A DNA stretch of 64,000 nucleotides from Rhineura floridana (lineage: Eukaryota; Chordata; Lepidosauria; Squamata; Rhineuridae), in assembly GCF_030035675.1 (NCBI RefSeq), contig NC_084489.1:46781898-46845897 (forward strand), in the 5' to 3' direction. Below are positions 1 through 11,271 of the stretch, piece after piece (position 1 is the stretch's first letter; the number at the start of each line of letters is the position of its first letter). The position numbers and the translations under genes were made by a program. The notes below the pieces were generated by a model, which ran no database searches, was not told the DNA's origin, and saw nothing but the letters and a program-made list of their open reading frames with translations.

Positions 1-591
1 CAAGAAATCCAGGTGCACTTGGTTCTGTGAGTTTTTCTCTTTTTATTAAGGTTACAGCAACTTCAAAGGCTTTTCGACTCATTCATCTAACAGCTTTCTA
101 GGAACTACTTTCCCTTTCTACCTCTGACTAAAGGACACTGACGCAGCAAAACATGCCCCCCATGCACCTCCTTAAGAAAGCTTGACTTATTCCCGAAGTC
201 TCTGACTCCTCCTTAACCCTGGCCATTCCTCTTTGTGCCTCAGAAGGCTTCATGAACAGGGCAAAGGGGGCGTGGGAAACTGCTGAGTGCCTGGCTGGGG
301 ACCATCAGATTGGCATGGTGGCATCTCAGCCGCAGGCAAAGGGGTTGTGTCCTTAATAGCAGTCTCTGCCAGCCCGCATTTCACTTCCACGGGGGGGGCA
401 GCCGCAGAGGGAGCTGAGCTGTCCAAGCAGTGGGCTGGGGCTGTGAATCCATCCCATTACCTACCCCCCCCAGGTTCCGAGTCCAGGTACTCATTCGCTG
501 ATTCACTCTCGCCTATCTGCCTCCCCTCTGCCTGGCCCATGACATGTAGCCTTTTTGGGGGGTGGGGTGGGGAGGGGAAATGGTCTAGAAT
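1..591. other. Unassigned DNA, no gene seen
   Basis: This stretch contains a GC-rich part with short homopolymer runs of G and C at about 390-570. The open frame across 287-658 shows no recognisable domain and runs into the neighbouring SINE, so I do not call it a gene. Confidence 0.5.
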
Positions 592-605
592 TAGATCAAT
601 AAAAA

Positions 606-822
606 TGGAAATGGACTGCCTTCAATATGATTCTGACTTATGGCGACCCTATGAATAAGGTTTGCATGGTAAGCAATATTCAGAGGTGGTTTACCATTGC
701 CTTCCTTTGAGACTGAGAGGCAGTGACTGGCCCAAGGTCACCCAGTGAGCTTCATGGCTGTGTGGGGATTCGAACCCTGGCCTCCTAGGTTGTAGTCCAA
801 CCACTATGCCACACTGGTTCTC
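606..822 (-). mobile_element. Sauria-type SINE, near full length
   Basis: Read on the minus strand this is a tRNA-derived SINE. The right end carries the tRNA-like head with box-B-like GGGTTCGAATCC-type sequence (around 768-780). The left end carries the tail that reads as a shared BovB LINE 3' end, with 'gcgaccctatgaat' at 643-656. It is bounded by a 13-bp direct repeat, tagatcaataaaa (592-604) and taggtcaataaaa (823-835), with one mismatch, which fits a target-site duplication. The family is known from lizards and snakes and is thought to be moved by BovB-type RTE LINEs. Two more copies lie at 20327-20500 and 50579-50803. Confidence 0.85.
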
Positions 823-1238
823 TAGGTCAATAAAACCTGTACATAATTGTGAGGTGACTCCCTGCTCTCTCTTCAGTATAAGAGTTTTGTTCAAGCTCAA
901 CATGCCCTGGGAGCCTCAGAATACTCTATTATTTACTGACTGGTTCTGGTGAGTCCTTTATTCTTTCAGGAGAAATCCCATGACTCTTCTCATCATAGGA
1001 CAGCCACATGTATCAAGTCTTCTGTTTGTCTGCCCCTTTCCAGTTACAAAAACCTTCACAATTCTGTCCTGTATTTATGGAGTTAACTTCAAGCCTCTTA
1101 TCAGTAACTCTCCCACTTTTCTTGTAATCAGTTACCTTTTCAAGGTTAATTTATGGATCTGGTATGTTCCTTCAAAGTCAGCTATTGTCAGTCTTGTGTT
1201 GAGATTCAGTCTCTCCCTTCCCCAGCCATATTCTAACC

Positions 1239-1376
1239 CAGCCTTTCCCAACCAGTGTGCCTCCAGATGTTGCTGGACTACAATCTCCATCTTTCCTGAC
1301 CTTTGGCAATGCTGGCTGAGGCTGATGGGAGTTGTGGTCCAACCACATCTGGAGGCACACTGGTTGGGAAAGGCTG
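1239..1376. mobile_element. hAT-type MITE, 138 bp, intact ends
   Basis: This is a near-palindromic element. The terminal inverted repeats begin CAGCCTTTCCCAACCAG and continue into a 'gtgtgcctccagatgt' motif on both arms. It is flanked by an exact 8-bp duplication, ttctaacc, at 1231-1238 and 1377-1384. The 8-bp target site and CAG termini are the hAT signature. It is too short to encode a transposase. A second copy of the same family lies at 40363-40496. Confidence 0.9.
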
Positions 1377-1384
1377 TTCTAACC

Positions 1385-2877
1385 CTTGTATATATTGGCA
1401 GGGGTGGACAGAATATGCACACACTTCAGGCGGCATCTTCTCACAATGTATGATTTAAAAAAAATGGGTGATATCGAATTTTAGTTATACTCAGAGTTGA
1501 CTGAAATCAATGGAGCTAAATAAATTAACTTCCATTGGTTTCAGCTTTGAATATAATTTAAAGATTGTTCACACATTACATTGAACACAGGTGCAAGTTG
1601 TCTCTGTGCATGTACAAATGCTTGTGTGAAAGAGTGTGCACTTGTTCATTTGCACAGCTCAGCTATTTTATACACAGGTACAGACTAGACACTTGTTGAA
1701 CATTGCACGTGAGTTACTGTACAAGTGTACAATTCAATTATTTGTGTACATAGGTGCACAGGTTGTACACTCATTGAATGTAACATGTGAACCCTCCTTT
1801 AGTTAGATATCACTCAATGGTCAGCGACCAATCCCACCATTTGTGAACCTGAAGGTGGATTTTTGACTGCTGTTTGTTCTGGGAAGTTTTAAACAAGTTA
1901 TGTACAATTTGACTTTGGTAACTCCTGGCTTGTTTCGGTCCCCCCCCCCCCCCGGCCACCAAGATACATGTTACACTTTGTATATAGTCTATTTTCCCAG
2001 CACTTACTGTTTTAAATATTTGATTAATCTGGAAGAGCGCAGCAACATTAATGGAATGTTGTGAGTTTGAGTGGAGTTCTGATTAGTTAGTGGAGTCAAA
2101 CGTTCAAGGGCAAATGTGAGATTTGGTCTAATTGAAAGAGAAACCCAAGCTTTTCCAAAAGGGCCTAGATGTTTCCTTCTACATTCACCCTAACCCTAAA
2201 TAATACATGGGCGTTTTCTTAAAAATGCAGATTCCCACTTCTCAAATGTTCCATCTGAAGTGCTCACTCTCTTTTTCTGGATTCAAAATAAACCTCGATT
2301 AAAGATCAGGCTAAACAATCTTCAAGATGTACTGGGCTTCAGTGATAGACAGATGGTGGCTTTCGTGATGTCAGGAAGTGTCAAATATTATGGTAGGCTG
2401 TAGAGTGATGGCTACTTTCCAAACAGATTGAGTAACAGACAGAAAGAGCAAGAACACCATTTGTTGTCGTTAGATACATTGTGAACAGAAGGAAGCTAAG
2501 GCAGAGCATACTTTGACAGATCTTTTCCCCCTCTATGCAAAAACAATTTAGGGGTTTGTTATGTTATATTAGTCCTTTCATTATGCAAAAAGCATGTGAA
2601 AACCATAGAAGCTGGTTCTTCTTTTGCTGCTGTTGTTGTTTTGTTTTGTTTAAGAAAAAGGTTTCTGTTGTGACTCTCTGAGAAATGTGTTTATTTGCAT
2701 TTCAGAGCGTAATGAGACTGGCTTGATTGTTCTACTAAGCTGCTCTAGTTCAGAGCAAAAACTTTGTGAGTTCTAGTTGTGTTTTGAGACATTTTGCCTA
2801 ACTGTGGTTCCTCTTGGCCATAACTGGCAAGCAGGGAGAGCAGCTCTATGGAACTGTTAAAAGACAAATTCAGAGAG
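1385..2877. other. Unassigned AT-rich DNA
   Basis: I see no gene and no repeat family I recognise with confidence. A poly-C run lies at about 1940-1953. The stretch around 1500-1560 is a weak inverted repeat that could be a decayed copy of the short palindromic repeat listed elsewhere (for example 7341-7422). Confidence 0.4.
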
Positions 2878-4085
2878 GAGAAGGCTATCATCGGCTACTA
2901 GCCACTAGGGCTATGTTCCACCTCCACTGTCATAAGAACATAAGAACATAAGAAGAGCCTACTGGATCAGGCCAGTGGCCCATCCAGTCCAGCATCCTGT
3001 TCTCACAGTGGCCAACCAGGTGCCTGGGGGAAGCCCGCAAGCAGGACCCGAGTGCAAGAACACCCTCCCCTCCTGAGGCTTCTGGCAACTGGTTTTCAGA
3101 AGCATGCTGCCTCTGACTAGGGTGGCAGAGCACAGCCATCATGGCTAGTAGCCATTGATAGCCCCATCCTCCATGAATTTGTCTAATCTTCTTTTAAAGC
3201 CGTCCAAGCTGGTGGCCATTACTGCATCTTGTGGGAGCAAATTCCATAGTTTAACTATGCGCTGAGTAAAGAAGTACTTCCTTTTGTCTGTCCTGAATCT
3301 TCCAACATTCAGCTTCTTGGAATGTCCACGAGTTCTAGTATTATGAGAGAGGGAGAACTTTTCTCTATCCACTTTCTCAATGCCATGCATAATTTTATAC
3401 ACTTCTATCATGTCTTCTCTGACCCGCCTTTTCTCTAAACTAAAAAGCCCCAAATGCTGCAACCTTTCCTCGTAAGGGAGTCGCTCCATCCCCTTGATCA
3501 TTCTGGTTGCCCTCTTCTGAACCTTTTCCAACTCTATAATATCCTTTCTGAGATGAGGCGACCAGAACTGTACACAGTATTCCAAATGCGGCCGCACCAT
3601 AGATTTATACAACGGCATGATGATATCGGCTGTTTTATTTTCAATACCTTTCCTAATTATCGCTAGCATGGAATTTGCCTTTTTCACAGCTGCCGCACAC
3701 TGGGTCGACATTTTCATCGTGCTGTCCACTACAACCCCGAGGTCTCTCTCCTAGTCGGTCACCGCCAGTTCAGACCCCATGAGCGTATATGTGAAATTCA
3801 GATTTTTTGCTCCAATATGCATAATTTTACACTTGTTTATATTGAATTGCATTTGCCATTTTTCCGCCCATTCACTCAGTTTGGAGAGGTCTTTTTGGAG
3901 CTCTTCGCAATCCCTTTTTGTTTTAACAACCCTGAACAATTTAGTGTCGTCAGCCTCTGAATTACCAGCTGCTGGGAATTACAGGTGGGGAGAGTGCTCT
4001 TGTGCTCGGGTTCTGCCTGTGGGCTTCTTATGGGCATCTAGTTGGCCACTGTGAAAACAGAATCCTGTACTAGATGAGTCCATCA
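2878..4085 (+). mobile_element. Older CR1 3' end, split by a younger CR1
   Basis: The pieces 2878-2934 and 3954-4085 read on the plus strand as the 3' untranslated region of a squamate CR1. The left piece carries 'ggctactagcca' and the right piece 'cagctgctggg', then 'gttggccactgtgaaaaca' and 'actagatgag'. They are separated by the young minus-strand CR1 at 2935-3953. About 10 bases expected between the halves are missing and no clear target duplication remains, so the younger insertion probably came with a small deletion. Confidence 0.7.
2935..3953 (-). mobile_element. Young CR1 LINE, 5'-truncated, 1.0 kb
   Basis: This is the 3' kilobase of a CR1, read on the minus strand, ending in the tandem octamer tail seen here as 'cataagaacataagaaca'. 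The frame at 3145-3729 encodes the C-terminal part of the CR1 reverse-transcriptase protein: 'MVRPHLEYCVQFWSPHL', 'RATRMIKGMERLPYEERL', 'LWNLLPQDAVMATSLDGFK'. The upstream frame at 3751-3939 continues it ('LFRVVKTKRDCEELQKDLSK') and is separated by one in-frame stop, where the copy at 27409-30240 has a glutamine codon. The two copies are almost identical by eye, so both are recent. The copy also lacks one codon present in the other at about 3358. Confidence 0.92.
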
Positions 4086-4812
4086 GAATCCATTCTATGC
4101 CAGCAAGAAATCTGCAAAATAGAGGGGCTTACATCTATTGGTCTCCAGCAATGGAAATCAATGCATAGGGCAGGGGACATGGCCTCCTGTTATGGACTGA
4201 TGGGATTAATTTTGAGAGTGAGTTGACTGTAACTCTTTCCTCATCATATTGTAGCAGTGGCACAACATTACACTTTGGCTTTATTCCTGGTTTCCATTGA
4301 AACATTACAATTTTCAGGCCAGAAGTGTCATGTAAAATGGGGGAGCCACTTCACCTCAATTCTCTGTGGTGCATTGGTGGCCTCACATGGTGAGTTGGTA
4401 GGCAGTTAAATCACGGTAGTTCTGTTCAGTCTCTGGTCTCTTGGTAAATAACATAATTAATTTGCATTTCGGTATCAATTACTTATAATTGATATGTTGG
4501 ACATTTCTTCAGTGCCCTCCTGGTACAGATCTGTTTAACTATAGTTAATTTGCTTTGAGCTTAGTGGGAATCCTCACTATCTAGATGGAAGTTGTGCTGA
4601 AGGTCCAGAGTATGTGGGGGAAAGGCACTTTGCACATGTTCAGAAGCCCCAGATGTTTTTCTTTTCATGCCAGAGATCATGAATGGAATTCCATTTGTGA
4701 CCTCTGGCATGATAAACACCTCGTGGGGTTGGGTTCTTAGAACAAATGTGTCATTACTGCCCTATTAAATCTGATGGCCATATCCAGAGGCATTATGCCA
4801 TGAAATACCAGT

Positions 4813-5190
4813 TAAGAACATGAGAAGAGTCTGGTGGATCAGCCCAATGGCCCATCTAGTTCAGCATCCTGTTCTCACAGTGGCCAGCTAGTGGCCCATG
4901 GGGAACCTGCAAGCAGGACCTGAGTGCAAAGAGTATTCTCTCCTCATGCAGTTTCCAGCACCTGGTATTTGAAAGTATGTTGTCTCTGCTTACGGAGACA
5001 GAGTATGGCCACCATGGCTAGTAGCCATTGATAGCCTTTTCCTCCATGAATTTGGTCCAGCTGAGGTGGGAAGATGCACAGCAGGTGAAGGCTGTTGCCT
5101 TCATGCTCTGTTTGTGAGCTTCTGGCCAGCATCTGGCCAGCCCTTGTTGGAAACAGGATGCTTCCACCTGATCCAGCAAGGCTCTTTAAA
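4813..5190. mobile_element. Two CR1 3' ends in opposite orientation
   Basis: 4813-5055 is a minus-strand CR1 3' end: 'aagaacatgagaagag', then 'cagcatcctgttctcacag', 'gctagtagccattgatagcc', 'catgaattt'. 5057-5190 is a plus-strand CR1 3' end ('ggaaacaggatgcttccac', 'ctgatccagcaaggctctt'). Both are more diverged than the copies at 2935 and 27409. They form a head-to-head pair, either by independent insertion or by rearrangement. Confidence 0.75.
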
Positions 5191-5199
5191 AAGATTTTT

Positions 5200-5756
5200 T
5201 TTCAAAGCAGACTGTAGCACTATTGCTTTCGTTATTGGTCTGTCTGCTTTAACACATGGTAAATAATCAAATGAGAGGGGGGAAATACAATGTGAGGAAG
5301 GAAAAAATGAAAGAATCTAAGGGAGGTAAAAAGCTGGAAACTAGAGCAGATGTCTTGTGTGCTCATTTAGGGGTGTTTTTATTGTACTCATCTCTGTAAT
5401 CTACATATAGATTTGTACTCTCCTCACTGCTCTGCTGCCATGTCTATTTGTTTCCCAAAGTATTGTCTATGCTCCCCAAATAGTCTGAAGGAAAGTAATT
5501 GTTTACATTTACATGAAATAAAACTCTTTTCATGAGAATGAATGTCTGTATCTGGTAAAATTATTTTCTTCTCCTTTGCCTCTGTCAACTCAATTATGGA
5601 TTTGCTGGAAGCTTAAACCCACCACACGAGAGCCATTTACACTTCTAAAACAAAGCAGCATTTACAACCAGGACACCATCTACAGTCCACAAAGAAGGAG
5701 TTTTGAAACAAACTCCTTTTGCTGTAGGATGAGATATGAGCCCCATCCATGCCATA
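5200..5756. other. Unassigned AT-rich DNA
   Basis: No gene or recognised repeat. The open frame at 5576-5827 has no domain and runs into the palindromic repeat that follows. Confidence 0.4.
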
Positions 5757-5758
5757 CA

Positions 5759-6042
5759 TTTAAAGCAGTATCATACCACTTTGAACAGTCATGGCTTCCT
5801 CTAAAGAATCCTGGGGACTCTTTGTAAAGGGTTCTGAGAGTTAGGAGACCTTATTCCCCTCATAGAGCTACAATTCCCAGAGTTCCCTAGGATGATGGAT
5901 TGATTGTTAAACCACTCTGGAAATCATAGCTCTGTGAGGGGATTAGGGGTCTCATAACAACTCTCAGCACCCTTATCAAACTACAGCACCCAGGATTCCT
6001 TGGGGGAAGCCTGTAGTGGTATGATACTGCTTTAAAGGTCTA
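5759..6042. mobile_element. Large palindromic MITE, about 285 bp
   Basis: The whole stretch folds back on itself. The left arm starts 'tttaaagcagtatcatacca' and the right arm ends 'tggtatgatactgctttaaa'. Inside, the arms pair through 'aatcctgggg', 'ctgagagtt' and 'agagctacaattcccagag'. I recognise this layout as a very common squamate MITE. The superfamily is not clear because I could not fix the target duplication. Confidence 0.8.
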
Positions 6043-6060
6043 GTCCAAAGGGAGCCTCTA

Positions 6061-6190
6061 ATATAGTTTTGAGATTTATTTATTTATTTAATTTATTTAA
6101 TTTAATTTATATACCGCCCTAAGCCAAAAAGGCTCTCTGGGCGGTGTACATAGAGGATAAAACAAGAAAATATATGAATAGAACAAATAT
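6061..6190 (-). mobile_element. L2-type LINE 3' end fragment
   Basis: A minus-strand tail of (ataa)n type at about 6068-6105 is followed by 'taccgccctaagcc' and 'ctctgggcggtgtacat', the 3' untranslated motif of squamate L2 copies. The same motif recurs at 61480-61515 and, in a related form, at 30840-30880. There is no coding sequence; the copy is heavily 5'-truncated. Confidence 0.7.
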
Positions 6191-6199
6191 AAGAAAATC

Positions 6200-8130
6200 A
6201 AAAATCAAAACAAACAAAGAACAAAAAACCAACTTGTATCCTCCTCACCTATGTCAATGTATGGCCTTTGTGGCTGATCTTAGTTGACTTTTATATCACA
6301 CATGTCACAAAATGTGTGTGAGAAATTGCAAAAGCCTTGGCTCCCATTCAAGTAATGTTAGCCCTGTCGGCTTCCTGTTGAAATCATTGGAGAAGATAGT
6401 ACTGACATACTTAATCACTTCCAAAAAAATTTTTTTTAATTAGATAAGAAAAAACTTCGCTATTAATTCACTCCTCCCCCTCCAGGTTTCATCACTGGAA
6501 CTATGATTCCATCCCTACTCTGTTCTCCTACTTGCATCCCATGCAGCACTGTCATGGTGTTAAGAAGACCACCCCCTTCATACTTGTTCATGCGATTCCT
6601 TCTGGGACATCACCAACTGCCAGAACCAAGTGCAGAAAGTTAGGCTGTGATTGTGAAGAGACGTTCCCTGTGATGTATTCCTTGGGGTGACTCCATGCAT
6701 TTGCTTTTGCTCATACTTAGGATATGACTTTTTGGCATGTACAGACTCAGTAAGGAATTTCCTCCCAGATTATACTGGACAGTGCTCTTGCTTTGATTCT
6801 CTCACCTGCATTGTGTAACTTGGCTCACTTCCACGAGCCATTGCAAGCTATCTGTTAATAAAACCCTATGACTAGATTGGGGGGAGGGGGGCTGTACTAG
6901 CACACAAACTCAAGCACAGCTTAAAGTTTATATCAATTTGCTCTTCTTTCTATGACACATGAAGCTTCTTAGTTGAGCTCTATAAAGAAAGCATGATGCT
7001 TTATTGTTTCCTTTCCATCTTTTAGTTCAATTTTATTGCTCTTAATGAAATTTGTTCCACTGCATGTGGCTATATTTCTTATGCTGACCCAATCTAATGA
7101 CACACACTAATTCCCATCTTTTGTGGATATGTATTACAACATGGAGTCCCAGATGCTCTTGACAGCCATGAGAATAGCCTGACCTTCAACTTGAACAGAA
7201 CTGCTACATACGATTTTGATTTGTGCTGGTGATGAAGGAGGAGGAAAAACTGGATGAAAACAGCAATATTACAATAATCTTACAGGGCTGGCACCGAGAA
7301 AGCTCTGGCAAATCAGTTGGCTTTGTCAAAATTATTTTGTTGCAGTCCTAAACACACTTATTAAGGAGTAAGCCCTATTGGACACAGTGGGAATTAAGCA
7401 TGCAAAGGACTGCAGGATTGCACAGTATATATATATGTATACACACAGACAGAGACAGAATTCCTTATAATTTTCTTTAAAAATGTTGTAACTAAAATAT
7501 ATATGAATGCTTTATTGTGGCACATTAGATTGGAAGAAGTGAAAAATTAGGTTTTAGATATAGATTTTATTTCTTAGATCTGTATTCTACTCTTCAGTGT
7601 AAATATTTCCCAGCTGGCATACAATATCTAATTTATCAGATTTTAGATATGAGCCAAGTCAAGTTGAAAGGCACCATCATAGTTCGAAAAATCCCAAAAT
7701 GTGAATTAGAGCAATACCTTTATGAGACCAACCAAAAAATTACAAAATAACTTGCCATCTCCAGAACAGGCTAGATGGTAAACCAAACAATAGGGGATTG
7801 GGGTGGTGAGGAGGGGAAAAGTTGGGTAATGTTGAAGCTATGGAGTTTGCATCTGGTCAGAGTGTTAAGATAAAATGGGGAGAAGGCAGCAGGCACTCAA
7901 ATACGGCTGTCTAGATATATAGGTATTAGAGGCAGGGTCATTCCTATTGTTGGATTTCAACATTCAGGCATGGATGTTGCACTAGCTTCCTATCTCATTT
8001 TGCTGGCCACTGTAGGAAAGAGATAGCTAAGACTAGGTGGTCTAATTCTGCAAGGCAATTTCTAGTTCCCCTACCCCCAAATTTCCATGGCAGAAATGTA
8101 TGCAGAGGAGGGTGGTAAAGATGGTGAGAG
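6200..8130. other. Mostly unassigned DNA with one short palindromic repeat
   Basis: I see no gene. At 7341-7422 lies a copy of a short palindromic repeat ('tgcagtccta' to 'tgcaggattg', core 'aggagtaagccctattg') that recurs in the window. A small TA-rich and CA-rich patch follows at about 7425-7450. The remainder holds nothing I recognise. Confidence 0.5.
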
Positions 8131-10907
8131 GTTGTTGTTGTTGTTATGTCCCTTCAAGTCAATTTCGACTTATGCGACCCTATGAATCAGTGACCTCCAA
8201 AAGCATCTGTCATGAACCACCCTGCTCAGATCTTGTAAGTTCAGATCTGTGGCTTCCTTTATGGAATCAATCCATTTCTCATTTGGCCTTCCTCTTTTTC
8301 TACTCCCTTCTATTTCCCCCAGCATTATGGTCTTTTCTAGTGAATCATGTCTTCACATTATGTGTCCAAAGTATGATAACCTCAGTTTTATCATTTTAGC
8401 TTCTAGGGATAGTTCTGGTTTAATTTGTTCTAACACCAAATTATTTGTCTTTTTCATGGTCCATGGTATGTGCAAAGCTCTCCTCCAGCACCATATTTCA
8501 AATGAGTTGGTTTTTCTCTTACCTGCTTTTTTCACTGTGCAACTTTCATATCCATACATAGAGGTTGGGAATACCATGGTCTGAATGATCCTGACTTTAA
8601 TGTTCAGTGAAACATCTTTGCATTTGAGGACCTTTTCTAGTTCTCTCATAGCTGCCCTCCCCAGTCCTAGTCTTCTTCTGATTTCTTGACTATTGTTTCC
8701 ATTTTTGTTAATGACTGTGCTGTGTGGCTGATCGGTCATGAATAAAACATCACAACCGTGCCTACTGTGTGGTGGTGAGGGCAGAGAAGAAGGCCCCCTT
8801 CTGTGCCTCCATTGCATCCTCAAGTAGCCATCCAGTGGAGCTTTTCTGTATTGTCAGGGGGCTGTTGACATCAACTCTAGAAAACTGAGTTTTAGACCCT
8901 TCAGAGGCCCACTGTGAATTGTGTGCAAGGCACTCTGAGGGTAAAGTTGCTTGCCTCCGTAGCAGTCTTGGTAGTCCCCAATGAGGTGTCCAGTGCAATA
9001 TCTGCTGCAACTTCTTGGGAATGGTTTCAGTTGATGTGGCCTGATGATATAGACAAGGTGCTGGCAACGATGTGGCCAGCAATGTGTCCTCTTGACCCTT
9101 GCCCTTCTTGGCTTATTAAAGCTTGTTGGGGGGGGTTGACCGAGTAGATCCAGGGTATGGTCAATGCATCATTGTGGGAGGGAGTGGTTCCAGCCTACCT
9201 GAAAGAGGCGGTGATCTGACCGCTCCAGAGAAAGCCCACCCTGGACCCATAGGTCTGCGACAATTACTGACTGTTCGCAAATACCCCCTTCTTAGAGAAG
9301 GTGATTGAGAGGGTTGTGGCGCAGCAATTGTAAGTACTCTTGGATGAAACAGATTATCTTGACCCATTCCAGTCTGGGTTCAGGCCTGATTATGGGACTG
9401 AATTGGCCTTGGTCGCCCTGATGGATGACCTTTATCAGGAGAAGGACAAGGGGAGTGCAACCTTGTTACTCTTACTTGATCGCTCAGCGGCTTTTGATAC
9501 CATTGACCATGGTTGCTTTGGATGGAGTTGTGCTCCCTCTGAAAGAGCAGGTCTGTAGTCTGGGGGTGCTTTGGGACCCATCTTTGTTGCTAGAGGCCCA
9601 GGTGACCTCAGTGGCTAGGAGTGCCTTTTACCAGCTTCGACTGGTAAGACAGCTGCAGCCATTTCTGGACTGGGATAGCCTGACCACTGTTGTCCATGCA
9701 CTGGTAAACTCCAGGCTCAATTACTGTAATGCGCTCTGTGTTGGGCTGCCCTTGAGGTTGGTCTGGAAGCTGCAGCTGGTGCAAAATGCAGTGACGAGAC
9801 TGCTCACTGGGGCAGGGTATCACCAACATGTCACCCTTCTGCTGAAAGAATTGCACTGGCTGCCCATTTGCTACTGGGCCAAGTTCAAGGTTCTAGTCTT
9901 GGTGTACAAAGCCCTATACAGCATGGGACCAGGATACCTGAAAGACAGTCTTACACCTTATATACCCAGTTGATCACTGCACTCTGCAGGTGAGGGCGTC
10001 CTGCAGATACCATCTTGTCAGGAGGTCTGTTACACACAACATAGGAAACGGAACTTTAGTGTGGCAGCACCTACCCTGTGGAATTCCCTCAAATATTAGA
10101 CAGGTGCCATCTCTGTTATCTTTTTGGCGACTATTGAAGACCTTCCTCTTTCAACAAGCCTTTTAAGTTGAAACCTTATCCCAGTCTATGTATGTGTTGG
10201 AATTGCTTTTTAATATATTTTTAAACCTTTTTTTAAAAATGTTTTTAACCTTTTTGAAAAAAAGTTGTCTTGAAAGATTTAAAAAAATGTTTTTAAAGAT
10301 GTTTTGTTTTAATGTATTTTAAAGTCTGTTTTTATGATGTTTTAAAGTGTTTTTAATGTTTTCGTTTGCCACACTGAGCTCCTGCTGGCCAGAAGGGCAG
10401 GATACAAATCAAATAACAAATAAATAAATAAATATTTCTCCCTCCAATTTTCACATCCCTTTCGTCTTGGTCCAATCCCGCTTTCTGTATGATATGTTCT
10501 GCATATAGATTAAATAAATAGGTTGATAAAATACACCCTTGTCTCACACCCTTTCCGATGGGGAACCAATTGGTTTCTCCATACTCTGTCCTTACAGTAG
10601 CCTCTTGTCCAGAGTATAGATTGTGCATCAGGACAATCAGATGCTGTGGCACCCCCATCTCTTTTAAAGCATTCCATAGTTTTTCATGATCTACACAATC
10701 AAAGGCTTTGCTGTAATCTATAAAGCACAGGGTGATTTTCTTCTGAAATTCCTTGGTCCGTTCCATTATCCAATGCGTGTTTGCAATATGATCTCTGGTA
10801 CCTCTTCCCTTTCTAAATCCAGGTTGGATGTCTGGCATTTCTTGCTCCATATGTGGTAAGAGCCTTTGTTGTAGAATCTTCAGCATTACTTTACTTGCAT
10901 GGTGAGG
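8131..10907 (-). mobile_element. RTE/BovB-like LINE, split by an L2
   Basis: Two minus-strand coding pieces belong to one element. The 5' piece, 10436-10886, carries reverse-transcriptase motifs: 'MLKILQQRLLPHMEQEMPDI', 'GFRKGRGTRDHIANT', 'LCFIDYSKAFDCVDHEKLW', 'GVRQGCILSTYLFNLYAEHI'. The 3' piece, about 8353-8745, encodes the C-terminus ('EIRRRLGLGRAAMRELEKVL', 'MVFPTSMYGYESCTVKKA', 'IWCWRRALHIPW', 'KLRLSYFGHIM'). The 3' end is a (gtt)n run at 8131-8147 next to the 'cgaccctatgaatcag' motif shared with Sauria SINEs. About 90 codons holding the YADD region are missing at the L2 insertion. The order of motifs is that of BovB. Confidence 0.85.
8746..10434 (+). mobile_element. L2 LINE inserted in the RTE element
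   Basis: Degenerate plus-strand L2. Recognisable peptide pieces in order are 'YLDPFQSGFRPDYGTELALV' and 'RSAAFDTIDHG' (9340-9520), then 'LNYCNALCVGLPLRLVWKLQ' and 'LHWLPICYWAKFKVLVL' (about 9715-9905). The 3' end has the T-rich region, 'gagctcctgctggccagaag' and an (aaat)n tail at 10415-10434. Upstream, 8760-9130 resembles the linker and N-terminal RT region. Several frame breaks show it is old. Its left edge is approximate. Confidence 0.85.
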
Positions 10908-11271
10908 GGTAGGGATGGAAAAATCTCTCAGTTTTCGTTCTTCAGGATTTTAGTGTGAATTTGTCCTACTAAACGCATTTTATATGCAGTTTTCACTAAG
11001 GTACACATTTTGTAATTATATTAGGCACAATTTCTCCCAAAATAATACATTTTGTATGTTATTTTCACGAATATATTCATTTTTATGTACACTTTCCCAA
11101 AATATATCCAGTTTTGTAAACAATGTTTGGTTGGAGAACTGCATCACAAAATTCAGATAAGTGCAAGCTTTGAAGGATGACTGTTTCAGTTCTCATGTTG
11201 TTTTGGAAAGAACAAATTTGATAAATTTGGCTTTAAATACGACCTGGATTGAATTTCTCCCCCACTTCTAG
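10908..11271. mobile_element. AT-rich MITE, about 365 bp
   Basis: It begins 'tagggatggaaaaat' and ends 'ctcccccacttcta', which I read as decayed inverted TAGGGATGG ends. The interior has the repeated pattern of 'cattttgta' and 'caattt' words typical of an abundant squamate hAT-like MITE. A fragment of the same family lies at 19485-19608. The flanking 8 bases (gtgagggg and gtgaagaa) match only partly. Confidence 0.6.

Noticed and set aside
8100-8584. Plus-strand frames of about 100 codons
   Set aside because: They are the antisense of the RTE/BovB C-terminal coding region on the minus strand.
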